Source: an archaeon (lineage in GTDB: Archaea > Methanobacteriota > Methanobacteria > Methanobacteriales > Methanobacteriaceae). From it: a stretch of DNA of 10,281 bases. The stretch lies in assembly GCA_024409185.1 (NCBI GenBank), contig JAKSUD010000018.1, positions 1 to 10,281 on the forward strand, written 5' to 3'. Shown piece after piece: positions 1 to 6,414 of the stretch. How positions within the stretch are numbered: the stretch's first letter is position 1; each line of letters begins with the position of its first letter. The position numbers and the translations under genes are program-made. A model generated the notes under the pieces. The model saw only the letters and a list, made by a program, of their open reading frames with translations, searched no databases and was not told the DNA's origin.

Positions 1-3000
1 CCCCAATTTGTAATTGTAATGATTTAATAATCTCCAAACTATTATTAAACTCATATTCTAATAACTCTTGTATTTTTCTTGATTTTATATTCACATTTTC
101 TTTTTTAATTTCATTTAAGAAATCTTCAAAAGATAAAGAATAACAATTTGTCAATTTTTTAGAAAGATTTTCAATATCAAAAGTTCTTTTCAACCATTTA
201 ATAAACTTAACTTTTTCAACTATTATTTGTTTATTATAGTTTAGAATTGTATCAACTTTTGAAGAAATTAAAGACTCAGTAGTACTTGATAAAATTATAG
301 GGACCTTTTTAACATAAGACTTTCTTAATTCATAAGAATTTTCTCCTAAAGAAGAGGTAACAGATTTAAATATAAAATGGAATAATTTAGATAAAAATAA
401 ACCATTTAAAAATTTCAAATCAACTTCATTAGAAGTTATTATAAAACATTTATTATTAACATAATACCCTTCATCATCATAACAAAAACTAATTTCCTTA
501 TTCATCTCCGCCCAAATTAATTTAGGTTTTTCAAAATTTTCATAAAAATCAGTTTTATCTTGTATTTCATACCATTCATAATCTCCTGGTTTTCTACCTC
601 TTTCACTATTGCTACTTGATTTAGGAGTTAAATCTTCTTTAAACTGAGATAAATATTCTTCAACAAAAGGATAATCTGTAATTTTAATACCCTGACGAGC
701 AAATATTAAATATTCCTCTCTAAAATCAATACCGTAAGGTTTTATATCTTTTCCAACTAACAAGGGTTTTATAATTTTAGCATTGTTTATATCTTTATTT
801 ATCAATACATCTTTTGTTTCATTATCAATATAAAACGCTTTATTATAACCTGTCTTAATTCCGTTATTTATTTCAATATCCTTTAAATCATTTAAAGGAG
901 TTCCTGATTCCAATAATTTTTGTTTAAGAGAAACTTCTTTTGCTACTGAGAAAAACCAAAAATCAGCACTTAAAAGGGTTTGAGGTAAATTATAAGAAGA
1001 ATCAACTAAAATATTATTATCTTTAGACTTATCTTTTTTAACAATAATAATACAAGGATCTACTTCAGCATCATCAAAAACATCTTCACCGGTTAAATCA
1101 CAATACTGGATAATATCATAATTTAATAAATATTCCCTTAAATTTTTTCCATAATCAACAGTAGCAAATTTATTAGAACATATTACTGAAAATAAACCAC
1201 TATTTTTAAGAACTTTAAGACTTTTTTCAAAAAACCCTACAAATAAATTAGTTGAATCAGTGCAGGATTCATAATTCTCTTTCAAGAAAGTTTTTTCATT
1301 AGAATTTATTAATTCTTGCCTAACATAAGGAGGATTACCTATAACAACATCAAATCCACCTTCACCAAACACTTCTTTAAATTCTTCTTCCCAGTTGAAA
1401 GCTTTATCTCCAGCAATATCTGAATTATCAATTAAAGAATTTCCACATTTAATGTTTTTATCTAAATTAGGTAATTTTAATCCTTTTTTAGCTACTTTCA
1501 AAAACATTGCCAATTTAGTTATATCTACAGATTCATTATTAATATCTACACCATAAATATTATTTATCAAAATCTCTCTTCTAACATCAATACTATCCCA
1601 AAGATAATCTAAATTATCTTTTCTATTAGCATAAATCATGTCTGATAATTTTTCATGTATCTCAAGAAGTAAATCAGCTGCTTTATTTAGAAAGGCTCCA
1701 CTACCACATGCAGGGTCAATAATTTTAATTTCTTTAAGTTTTTTATCTAATTTTAATAATTCTGAAGGGCCTAAATTATATTCAGAAATTAAATCATTAA
1801 CAGTAGTGGATTCACCAGATTTACTAAGATAAGGAATAATTGTATTTCTACAAATATAATCAGTAATATAATCAGGAGTATAAAATACACCATCTTTTTT
1901 TCTTCTAGTCTTAGATTGGTCTTTAAGTTCTTCAATATCCCCAATACTATTTTCAAATATATGGCCTAAAATATTAACATCTAATTCTGATGAGAAATCA
2001 AAAGCAGACATTACTAACAAGTTTTTATAAATAGGATTAAGTACATTTTTATAGTTTTGAATAATCTCTTTAATTTCTTCATATTTATCTTCAAAACTCC
2101 ATTTTTTATAACAATCCTCAAAGAAACTTAAATCTTCAACAAAGTCTCTAATTTTTAAATGACTAAGATCTTCTTTAAATAAACCACCATTAAATGCACT
2201 AATTCCTCTTATTTCATTACCTTCATCAATAAATTCAAAAAGTTCATTTAATCTTCCCCACATTCTAGATTTAGATTTAGAAAGATTACCATGTTTTAAA
2301 GGAGTTTCTAATACATCAGTTGTTGTTTCAGGTGGAATTAAATCAATATCTTCTGCAAAACAGCAAAAAATATATCTATTAAGGATTAATTGAGATAATC
2401 TAATAGATTCTTCTCTACCATTATTTTCATCTTGTTCTAATTCTTTTATAAGCATTAATCTTGTTTCACTAAATAATTTGTAAAACTCATCTTCAATATC
2501 TTCTTCAATTAGTTTTGTTTCTTCTAAAAGTTTTTGAGGAATTTCTTTATCTATTAAGGATAATTTAGAAAAGCATAATAAGAATTCTTTTAATATATTT
2601 TCATCAATTAGTTCTTTAAAATTAAAGGAGATATATTTTTCTCTGTAACTTGGATTAAATAATCTAAATTCATCAAAATTAGATACAATAGCCCATTTTG
2701 TATCTTCTTTAATACTTGCATAATTAGTTGCTTGCTCCATTGGAGATTGAATTCCATGTCTTTTATCTAAATCTTTTGTTTTAGTTCCTTTCAATTCTAC
2801 AACAACTAATTCTTTATCTTCTTTTGTAAGTACAAATTCAACAGGTCTCCCTTCTCGACCAATATTTTCTTCATACAATATATCATGTCGAGAATATCCT
2901 AATATATCTCTTAAAATTATATCAAAAAAGTTAATATAATTATTTTTTTCACTTTCTAACTCATTTTTATCTAATTTACTTACCCACTCATTAATAGCTT

Positions 3001-3058
3001 TATTAATTTCTGGAGTAATTTGTAATTCATTAGAATATCTATTAATATATTTCTTCAT
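1..3058 (-). CDS. Type IIG (Eco57I-like) restriction endonuclease-methyltransferase, C-terminus cut by window edge
   Basis: This frame stays open for 1019 codons from ATG at 3058 to the left edge. It encodes a single-chain enzyme expected to cut DNA at a specific site and methylate the same site using S-adenosylmethionine. Residues about 40-115 look like a PD-(D/E)XK nuclease: E88-L-K90 follows a hydrophobic strand, with E74 where the family often has Asp, then the helix motif SPMEQATNYA at 105-114. Residues about 390-700 are an amino-methyltransferase core: motif X GVFYTP (390-395), motif I DPACGSGAF (448-456), motif II YGVDI (502-506) and catalytic motif IV NPPY (575-578). The part after about 700 contains KPLLVGKDIKPYG, typical of a TaqI-like target-recognition domain. 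I expect roughly 30-40 residues missing at the left. An in-frame stop lies three codons before the ATG, so this start is the only ATG available. No directly adjacent SD site is visible; a minicistron overlaps the start. No separate methylase, specificity or immunity gene is seen beside it. It appears more AT-rich than purD, which fits transfer. Confidence 0.93.
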   Translation of the reverse strand, partial: MKKYINRYSNELQITPEINKAINEWVSKLDKNELESEKNNYINFFDIILRDILGYSRHDILYEENIGREGRPVEFVLTKEDKELVVVELKGTKTKDLDKRHGIQSPMEQATNYASIKEDTKWAIVSNFDEFRLFNPSYREKYISFNFKELIDENILKEFLLCFSKLSLIDKEIPQKLLEETKLIEEDIEDEFYKLFSETRLMLIKELEQDENNGREESIRLSQLILNRYIFCCFAEDIDLIPPETTTDVLETPLKHGNLSKSKSRMWGRLNELFEFIDEGNEIRGISAFNGGLFKEDLSHLKIRDFVEDLSFFEDCYKKWSFEDKYEEIKEIIQNYKNVLNPIYKNLLVMSAFDFSSELDVNILGHIFENSIGDIEELKDQSKTRRKKDGVFYTPDYITDYICRNTIIPYLSKSGESTTVNDLISEYNLGPSELLKLDKKLKEIKIIDPACGSGAFLNKAADLLLEIHEKLSDMIYANRKDNLDYLWDSIDVRREILINNIYGVDINNESVDITKLAMFLKVAKKGLKLPNLDKNIKCGNSLIDNSDIAGDKAFNWEEEFKEVFGEGGFDVVIGNPPYVRQELINSNEKTFLKENYESCTDSTNLFVGFFEKSLKVLKNSGLFSVICSNKFATVDYGKNLREYLLNYDIIQYCDLTGEDVFDDAEVDPCIIIVKKDKSKDNNILVDSSYNLPQTLLSADFWFFSVAKEVSLKQKLLESGTPLNDLKDIEINNGIKTGYNKAFYIDNETKDVLINKDINNAKIIKPLLVGKDIKPYGIDFREEYLIFARQGIKITDYPFVEEYLSQFKEDLTPKSSSNSERGRKPGDYEWYEIQDKTDFYENFEKPKLIWAEMNKEISFCYDDEGYYVNNKCFIITSNEVDLKFLNGLFLSKLFHFIFKSVTSSLGENSYELRKSYVKKVPIILSSTTESLISSKVDTILNYNKQIIVEKVKFIKWLKRTFDIENLSKKLTNCYSLSFEDFLNEIKKENVNIKSRKIQELLEYEFNNSLEIIKSLQLQIG

Positions 3059-3087
3059 TTGATTTGATTAAAAATAGAATTATGCAT
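3055..3087 (-). CDS. Putative 10-codon leader minicistron (MHNSIFNQIK) overlapping the restriction gene start
   Basis: On the minus strand a GGGGAG SD-like site (3092-3097) sits four bases before an ATG at 3087. That ATG opens a ten-codon frame ending in TGA, whose last two bases are the first two bases... of an ATGA-type overlap with the ATG of the restriction enzyme (3058). The enzyme's own ATG has no SD site next to it. Translation of the short frame could therefore deliver ribosomes to the long one by termination-reinitiation. This is inference from layout only: the peptide resembles nothing I recognise, and a leaderless or distant-SD start for the main gene remains possible. Confidence 0.4.
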   Translation of the reverse strand: MHNSIFNQIK

Positions 3088-3091
3088 AAAA

Positions 3092-3097
3092 CTCCCC
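3092..3097 (-). promoter_or_regulatory. Shine-Dalgarno site of the leader minicistron
   Basis: GGGGAG on the minus strand contains the GGAG core complementary to the 3' end of archaeal 16S rRNA. It lies 4 bases from the ATG at 3087 but about 33 bases from the ATG of the restriction enzyme at 3058. It is thus well placed for the short frame and badly placed for the long one. It is the only purine-rich SD-like stretch in the 40 bases before the enzyme. Confidence 0.5.
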
Positions 3098-3212
3098 AAT
3101 TAGCATGATTATTTTTTATTATTTACTAAATATTTAATAAAATTTATTAAATAATTTTAAGAAAAGTATATTCTTAAATTAAATAAAATACTATAAAAAA
3201 GATAAAAACCTT

Positions 3213-3297
3213 AAAAAAATAAATAAAAATTTTAAAAAAAAGAAAAAAAAGAAAAAAGAAAGGTAAAAAATAAAAAAAATAAAAAAACAAGTATAAG
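3213..3297 (-). terminator. Oligo-T terminator block downstream of the carbonic anhydrase gene
   Basis: Just past the stop codon of the carbonic anhydrase gene (3309), the plus strand carries many runs of five to eight A broken by single G or T bases. On the coding (minus) strand these are consecutive T-tracts, the usual archaeal intrinsic termination signal, which needs no hairpin. The rest of the 3059-3308 gap is AT-rich and should hold the promoter of the restriction gene, but I cannot single out a convincing TATA box in it. Confidence 0.6.
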
Positions 3298-3308
3298 ATA
3301 AAATTAAA

Positions 3309-3839
3309 CTACTCTCTACCATCGATTAAAACTTCTACTTCACCAGTAGTAATATCCATTAAAAGACCATGAATAGGAATTTCAGCACTTATTAAAGGAT
3401 GGTTTTTAATGGTTTTGACTGTTTCTAAAACATTTTTCTCTTCACCAGGGATTGCTCCAATCCAAGTAGCTAAATCTCCAACTGCATCGATATCAACTTC
3501 ATCAATACCCATTTCAATCATTTTAGCTTTGACTGCATCTGGATTTGCATGAGCCATACCACATTCAGTATGTCCAACAACTAAAACTTCCTCACAACCA
3601 AGTGAGTAAATAGCTGCTGCAATGGATCTAATTGCATCTTCACCAACAATAGTATTACCAGCATTTCTGATGATTTTTGCATCTCCTCTACCGATTCCTA
3701 AAGCATTTGGTAAAAATCCAGTTAATCTACAATCCATACAAGTTAAAATAGCTACTTTTTTCTCTGGTAAATGTCCAAGAGAAACAGGTTCAAAGTTATC
3801 TACAAACTCTTTATTTGCTTCTAATATTTCTTCTAACAT
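3309..3839 (-). CDS. cab: Beta-class carbonic anhydrase (Cab-like)
   Basis: This 176-residue cytosolic zinc enzyme interconverts CO2 and bicarbonate. The zinc ligands of the beta class are visible: C34 in the motif ITCMDCR-like TCMDCR, H90 and C93 in VGHTECGM, with the catalytic Asp36-Arg38 dyad. The stretch ALGIGRGDAKIIRNAGN and the ending HGLLMDITTGEVEVL follow the archaeal Cab type known from Methanothermobacter, which is about 170 residues. The frame can be extended upstream to a TTG at 3851, but I chose the ATG at 3839: GGGTGAT (3843-3849), a good match to the anti-SD, lies immediately before it, and this start gives the family length. A methanogen would use it to balance CO2 and bicarbonate for CO2 reduction and carboxylations. 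It is probably a single-gene transcript, flanked by a divergent promoter region and T-tracts. Confidence 0.95.
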   Translation of the reverse strand: MLEEILEANKEFVDNFEPVSLGHLPEKKVAILTCMDCRLTGFLPNALGIGRGDAKIIRNAGNTIVGEDAIRSIAAAIYSLGCEEVLVVGHTECGMAHANPDAVKAKMIEMGIDEVDIDAVGDLATWIGAIPGEEKNVLETVKTIKNHPLISAEIPIHGLLMDITTGEVEVLIDGRE

Positions 3840-3899
3840 AGTATCACCCAAAATTTAATAGAAATATTATAGAGGTCAATTTAGAGTTAATATTTTAAT

Positions 3900-3915
3900 G
3901 AATATATTATATCTT
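3900..3915 (-). promoter_or_regulatory. Candidate TATA box for the carbonic anhydrase gene
   Basis: The minus strand reads AAGATATAATATATTC, the most TATA-box-like stretch upstream of the gene. Transcription would start about 25 bases downstream, near 3880, leaving a leader of about 40 bases. The whole region is AT-rich, so this assignment is uncertain. Confidence 0.35.
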
Positions 3916-4023
3916 AAATTATTAAAACATTTTACTATTTAAAAAAAATCATAGACATATTAAGTATATTTTAAAAAAATATTAGAAAATTACTACTAAA
4001 TTATTGAAATAGTTAAACAAATA

Positions 4024-4055
4024 ATTGTTGCAAATACAATAGTTGTAATAACAAC
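4024..4055. promoter_or_regulatory. Clustered ATTGT/ACAAT repeats just upstream of the marR TATA box
   Basis: Two inverted repeats lie side by side: ATTGT-N7-ACAAT (4024-4040) and GTTGT-AATA-ACAAC (4042-4055). The inner arms also pair with each other as ACAA-TAG-TTGT (4036-4046). The second repeat ends one base before the TATA box, where the BRE and an activator or repressor would sit. It could be a binding site for the MarR protein or another regulator; this is inferred from position and symmetry only. Confidence 0.35.
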
Positions 4056-4056
4056 A

Positions 4057-4065
4057 TTTATATAT
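4057..4065 (+). promoter_or_regulatory. TATA box of the MarR-family gene
   Basis: TTTATATAT is a near-ideal methanogen TATA box and the clearest in the window. It predicts a transcription start at about 4082-4090 and an untranslated leader of roughly 90 bases before the ATG at 4181, which is long for an archaeal gene and is filled with palindromes. Confidence 0.6.
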
Positions 4066-4085
4066 TAAGCTTATCATATGTATAA

Positions 4086-4113
4086 TAGTTAATAGTAATG
4101 TGATTATTAACTA
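4086..4113. promoter_or_regulatory. Perfect 9-bp inverted repeat over the predicted marR transcription start (candidate operator)
   Basis: TAGTTAATA-N10-TATTAACTA has nine of nine pairs, and its arm centres are about two helical turns apart, as expected for a homodimeric winged-helix protein. It covers the start site predicted from the TATA box, so binding there would block transcription. Autorepression by the MarR protein encoded just downstream is the simplest reading; this is inference. Confidence 0.45.
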
Positions 4114-4134
4114 AATATTGTTAAAAATACCAAA

Positions 4135-4153
4135 TTAATAACATATTTATTAA
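4135..4153. promoter_or_regulatory. Second palindrome TTAATAA-CATAT-TTATTAA in the marR leader
   Basis: Seven-base arms match perfectly and share the TTAATA half-site with the repeat at 4086-4113. The same arms recur before the MATE gene (4659-4674). It lies inside the predicted leader, so it could be a second operator or a weak RNA hairpin before the SD site. Chance is a real alternative in DNA this AT-rich. Confidence 0.3.
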
Positions 4154-4180
4154 AAAATTAACCATATTAAAGGGGATAAT

Positions 4181-4639
4181 ATGGAACATATTAAAAAAAT
4201 TGAAGAAACAGATGCTTCAGAAATCCCTCTTGGAAAATTAGTTTTAATAATTTCAAGATTACATTTTCTTTATTTAAAAAAACACCTTAAAGACTTTAAT
4301 TTAAAAAGTTATCAAGTTACAATGTTATTTGAAATCTATAAAGGAAAAAATTTAAGTCAAAACGATATTGGTTCAAATTATAATATAGATAAAGGTGTAA
4401 TATCAAGAACTCTTAAGAAACTTGAAGAAGATGGTTTCATTTCAAGAGAAATTGATAAAGACAATAGAAGAAGAAATATTGTCTCTTTAACTCAAAAAGG
4501 AGAAGAAGTAGTTGAAGAAATTATAAGAATTTTCGAAGAATGGGAAGATGAAATCTATCAAGATATAGATATTGAAAAAGAAATTTTACATGAAGTTTTA
4601 AAGAAAGTAGCTTTAAAATCAATAGCTATTAGTAAATAA
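4181..4639 (+). CDS. MarR-family winged-helix transcriptional regulator
   Basis: This 152-residue protein is a normal-length MarR regulator: a DNA-binding homodimer that usually represses its own gene and a neighbouring transporter until a ligand is bound. Helices at about 17-55 and 108-150 would form the dimer interface. The winged helix runs from NLSQNDIG (57-64) through the recognition helix IDKGVISRTLKKLEEDG (69-85), followed by the wing with the basic cluster DKDNRRRN (92-99) and SLTQKG (102-107). There is no cysteine, so it is not a thiol-based redox sensor of the OhrR type. The ATG is preceded by AGGGGAT (4171-4177), a good SD site. The MATE pump gene follows 96 bases downstream on the same strand, making the pump the likely target. 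The inducing ligand cannot be told from sequence. Confidence 0.93.
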   Translation: MEHIKKIEETDASEIPLGKLVLIISRLHFLYLKKHLKDFNLKSYQVTMLFEIYKGKNLSQNDIGSNYNIDKGVISRTLKKLEEDGFISREIDKDNRRRNIVSLTQKGEEVVEEIIRIFEEWEDEIYQDIDIEKEILHEVLKKVALKSIAISK

Positions 4640-4658
4640 ATTTAATAAATTAGAATAA

Positions 4659-4674
4659 TTAATAACTTTATTAA
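4659..4674. promoter_or_regulatory. Palindrome TTAATAA-CT-TTATTAA between marR and the MATE gene
   Basis: The arms are perfect over seven bases and identical to those of the repeat at 4135-4153. It lies 20 bases after the marR stop and about 60 before the MATE start, where an internal promoter or operator could sit. Shared arms suggest a second binding site for the same regulator, but the site is pure A/T apart from the centre and may be chance. Confidence 0.3.
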
Positions 4675-4735
4675 GTAAATTTCTTAAACTAAATTTAAAC
4701 TGATTAAATAATTAAAAAGCCACGAAGGAGAAAAT

Positions 4736-6157
4736 ATGGCACCACATAAGAAAAATAAAAATATTGAATTAATTACTGGAGACCCTAAAAAAGCTATTAG
4801 AAAGCTTAGTATTCCAATGATGGTTTCCATGCTTTTAATTGTATTATACAACTTAGCAGATAGTGTTTGGGTTGCAGGGCTCGGAGCAGATGCTCTTGCA
4901 GCTATTGGATTTATTACTCCATTATTTATGGTTCTTGTAGGTCTTGGAAATGGACTTGGTGCAGGAGCTAACTCTTTAATTGCAAGATATATTGGTGCAG
5001 ATAACTATCCACAAGCAAATAACTCTGGATTACATGCAATTGTTCTTTCAATTATTGTTTCTGTAATATTTACCGTAATTATGCTTTTAGTACTCAAACC
5101 AATTCTTGTAGTAATGGGTGCAGGAAATACCATTCCTTATGCAATGGAATATGGAGTTATTATCTTTGGAGGATTAATTATTTTCGTATTTTCAGGAGTA
5201 GCTTCAGCTATTTTCCGTTCTGAAGGAGATATGAAAAGAGCAACCTATGCAATTGCAGTAACTGCTATATTAAATATTATTTTAGACCCAATATTCATTT
5301 ATATCCTTAATTTTGGAATTGCAGGAGCAGCATGGGCAACTATCATTTCTGCAACTATGAGCTGTGTAGTAATGGGATACTGGATTTGGGGTAAACGTGA
5401 TTTATACTTAGACTATGACTTTAAACAATACTTTAAATGGGATAAAAAAATCATAATTGACACTTTCCAAGTAGCTATTCCATCAACTTTAGAAAATGTA
5501 ATTATGTCAGCACTTGCAATTTTAATTAATGCAATGCTTGTAATGTGTTCTGGAACTACTGCTGTAGCTGTTTATACTGCATCTATGAGAATTGTGCAAA
5601 TAGCTATGATTCCACTTATTGGTATTGCAACTGCAGTAATTACTGTAGCAGGTGTAGCATATGGTGCACACAACTATAAAAACCTTAAATTAGGACACAG
5701 CTATTCTATTAAATTAGGATTCCTTGTTTCTATTGGACTTGGTGCAATAATGTTTATATTCTCTAACCAAATTGCATATGCATTTAGTTACACCGCAGCA
5801 AGTGCATCAATGGCAGGAGACCTTGCAACTGCGATTAGTATTTTAAGTTTATTTGTTTTAGCTATTCCATTCGGTATTATGTCAAGTATGGTATTCCAAG
5901 GTGTAGGAAAAGGTATAAACTCCTTAATTATTACTTTACTTAGATCCTTAATTTTAGAAGGTATTTTTGCATACACCTTTGGTATTGTATTAGGATTTGG
6001 AGTAGTTGGAATTTATGCTGGAGTTCTTCTCGGTTGTTTCGTTGGAGGAATGTTCGGTTATGGTTGGGCTAAACTCTTCATTAAACGTTACACTAAAGAT
6101 ATTATAAATAGATTTGGTGAAATCGAAGAAAAAAATGAAGAAGTAGCTGAAAGCTAA
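4736..6157 (+). CDS. MATE-family multidrug/toxin efflux transporter
   Basis: This 473-residue membrane protein is expected to export cationic or amphipathic compounds in exchange for Na+ or H+. About twelve hydrophobic segments form two MatE repeats (about 20-240 and 245-455), followed by a charged cytoplasmic tail rich in Glu and Lys. The N-terminal TGDPKKAIRKLSIPMMVS, Asp42 in the first helix and Asp184 in the NIILDPIF motif match the archaeal type known from Pyrococcus furiosus MATE, where the equivalent N-lobe acidic residues (D41 and D184) are important for coupling. The start is firm: AAGGAG (4725-4730) is five bases before the ATG. It is downstream of a MarR gene, either co-transcribed or from its own promoter in the 96-base gap. 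Substrates are unknown. Codon use looks like the other housekeeping genes, with no sign of damage. Confidence 0.94.
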   Translation: MAPHKKNKNIELITGDPKKAIRKLSIPMMVSMLLIVLYNLADSVWVAGLGADALAAIGFITPLFMVLVGLGNGLGAGANSLIARYIGADNYPQANNSGLHAIVLSIIVSVIFTVIMLLVLKPILVVMGAGNTIPYAMEYGVIIFGGLIIFVFSGVASAIFRSEGDMKRATYAIAVTAILNIILDPIFIYILNFGIAGAAWATIISATMSCVVMGYWIWGKRDLYLDYDFKQYFKWDKKIIIDTFQVAIPSTLENVIMSALAILINAMLVMCSGTTAVAVYTASMRIVQIAMIPLIGIATAVITVAGVAYGAHNYKNLKLGHSYSIKLGFLVSIGLGAIMFIFSNQIAYAFSYTAASASMAGDLATAISILSLFVLAIPFGIMSSMVFQGVGKGINSLIITLLRSLILEGIFAYTFGIVLGFGVVGIYAGVLLGCFVGGMFGYGWAKLFIKRYTKDIINRFGEIEEKNEEVAES

Positions 6158-6246
6158 TTCCATAAAACAACTAAAAAAATAAATTCTAAAAAACTAATTT
6201 AAAATTAAAATATAAAAAGTTAATTTAAATTCTAAATTAAAATATA

Positions 6247-6289
6247 AATAGCTATTAAATAGCTATTCTTTTTTTCTTTTTTCTTTTTT
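6247..6289 (+). terminator. Hairpin plus T-tract terminator of the MATE gene
   Basis: The palindrome AATAGCTATT occurs twice, at 6247-6256 and 6258-6267. Because it is its own reverse complement, the two copies can pair as a stem of about eight base pairs with a tiny loop. Three T-tracts of seven, six and six follow, separated by single C bases. This is shaped like a bacterial intrinsic terminator; the T-tracts alone would suffice in archaea. The remainder of the 6158-6407 gap shows only A/T-rich sequence. Confidence 0.65.
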
Positions 6290-6364
6290 AAAAATTAATA
6301 ATAAAAACTAAAAAAACTCTTTTTCAATAAAATAATAATAAAAAATAGTTTAGAGTATAATGTA

Positions 6365-6414
6365 AAATAAATAAAAAAAGTTAATAAAAAATAAGAAAAA
6401 GGATAAATTATCCT
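6365..6414 (-). terminator. ilvN: Terminator of the ilvBN operon, overlapping the ilvN stop codon
   Basis: On the minus strand AGGAT-AATTT-ATCCT (6400-6414) can form a five-pair hairpin, seven if the loop is tight. It is followed by several T-tracts down to about 6365. The ilvN stop codon TAA (6408-6410) lies within the hairpin. It converges with the MATE terminator about 110 bases to the left. An intact terminator argues that the operon end is still under selection. Confidence 0.55.

Larger units (their letters stand above)
3840..4180. other. Divergent promoter region between cab and the MarR gene
   Basis: This 341-base gene-free stretch separates two divergently read genes. It holds the SD site and a probable TATA box of cab on the left. 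On the right it holds clustered ATTGT/ACAAT repeats, a strong TATA box and two palindromes ahead of the MarR gene, each listed separately. The middle part (about 3920-4020) is plain AT-rich sequence in which I see no gene, RNA structure or repeat. Confidence 0.6.

Noticed and set aside
1638..1832. A 64-codon plus-strand frame within the restriction gene region
   Set aside because: It is antisense to the methylase core (over motifs I and X of the minus-strand protein), has no SD site and low-complexity content. The conserved motifs on the other strand explain this region.
3213..3297. Possible CRISPR-like or tandem repeat in the A-rich block
   Set aside because: The A-runs vary in length and have no conserved repeat or spacer unit; on the coding strand they are better explained as archaeal T-tract terminators.
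3840..3851. Upstream TTG start for the carbonic anhydrase (four extra residues)
   Set aside because: The extra codons overlap the SD site GGGTGAT of the ATG at 3839, and the ATG start gives the normal family length.
3622..3858. A 78-codon plus-strand frame opposite cab
   Set aside because: It is the antisense shadow of the zinc-binding core of the carbonic anhydrase and resembles no known protein.
5788..5976. A 62-codon minus-strand frame within the MATE gene
   Set aside because: Antisense to transmembrane helices of the MATE protein; no SD site and no recognisable features.
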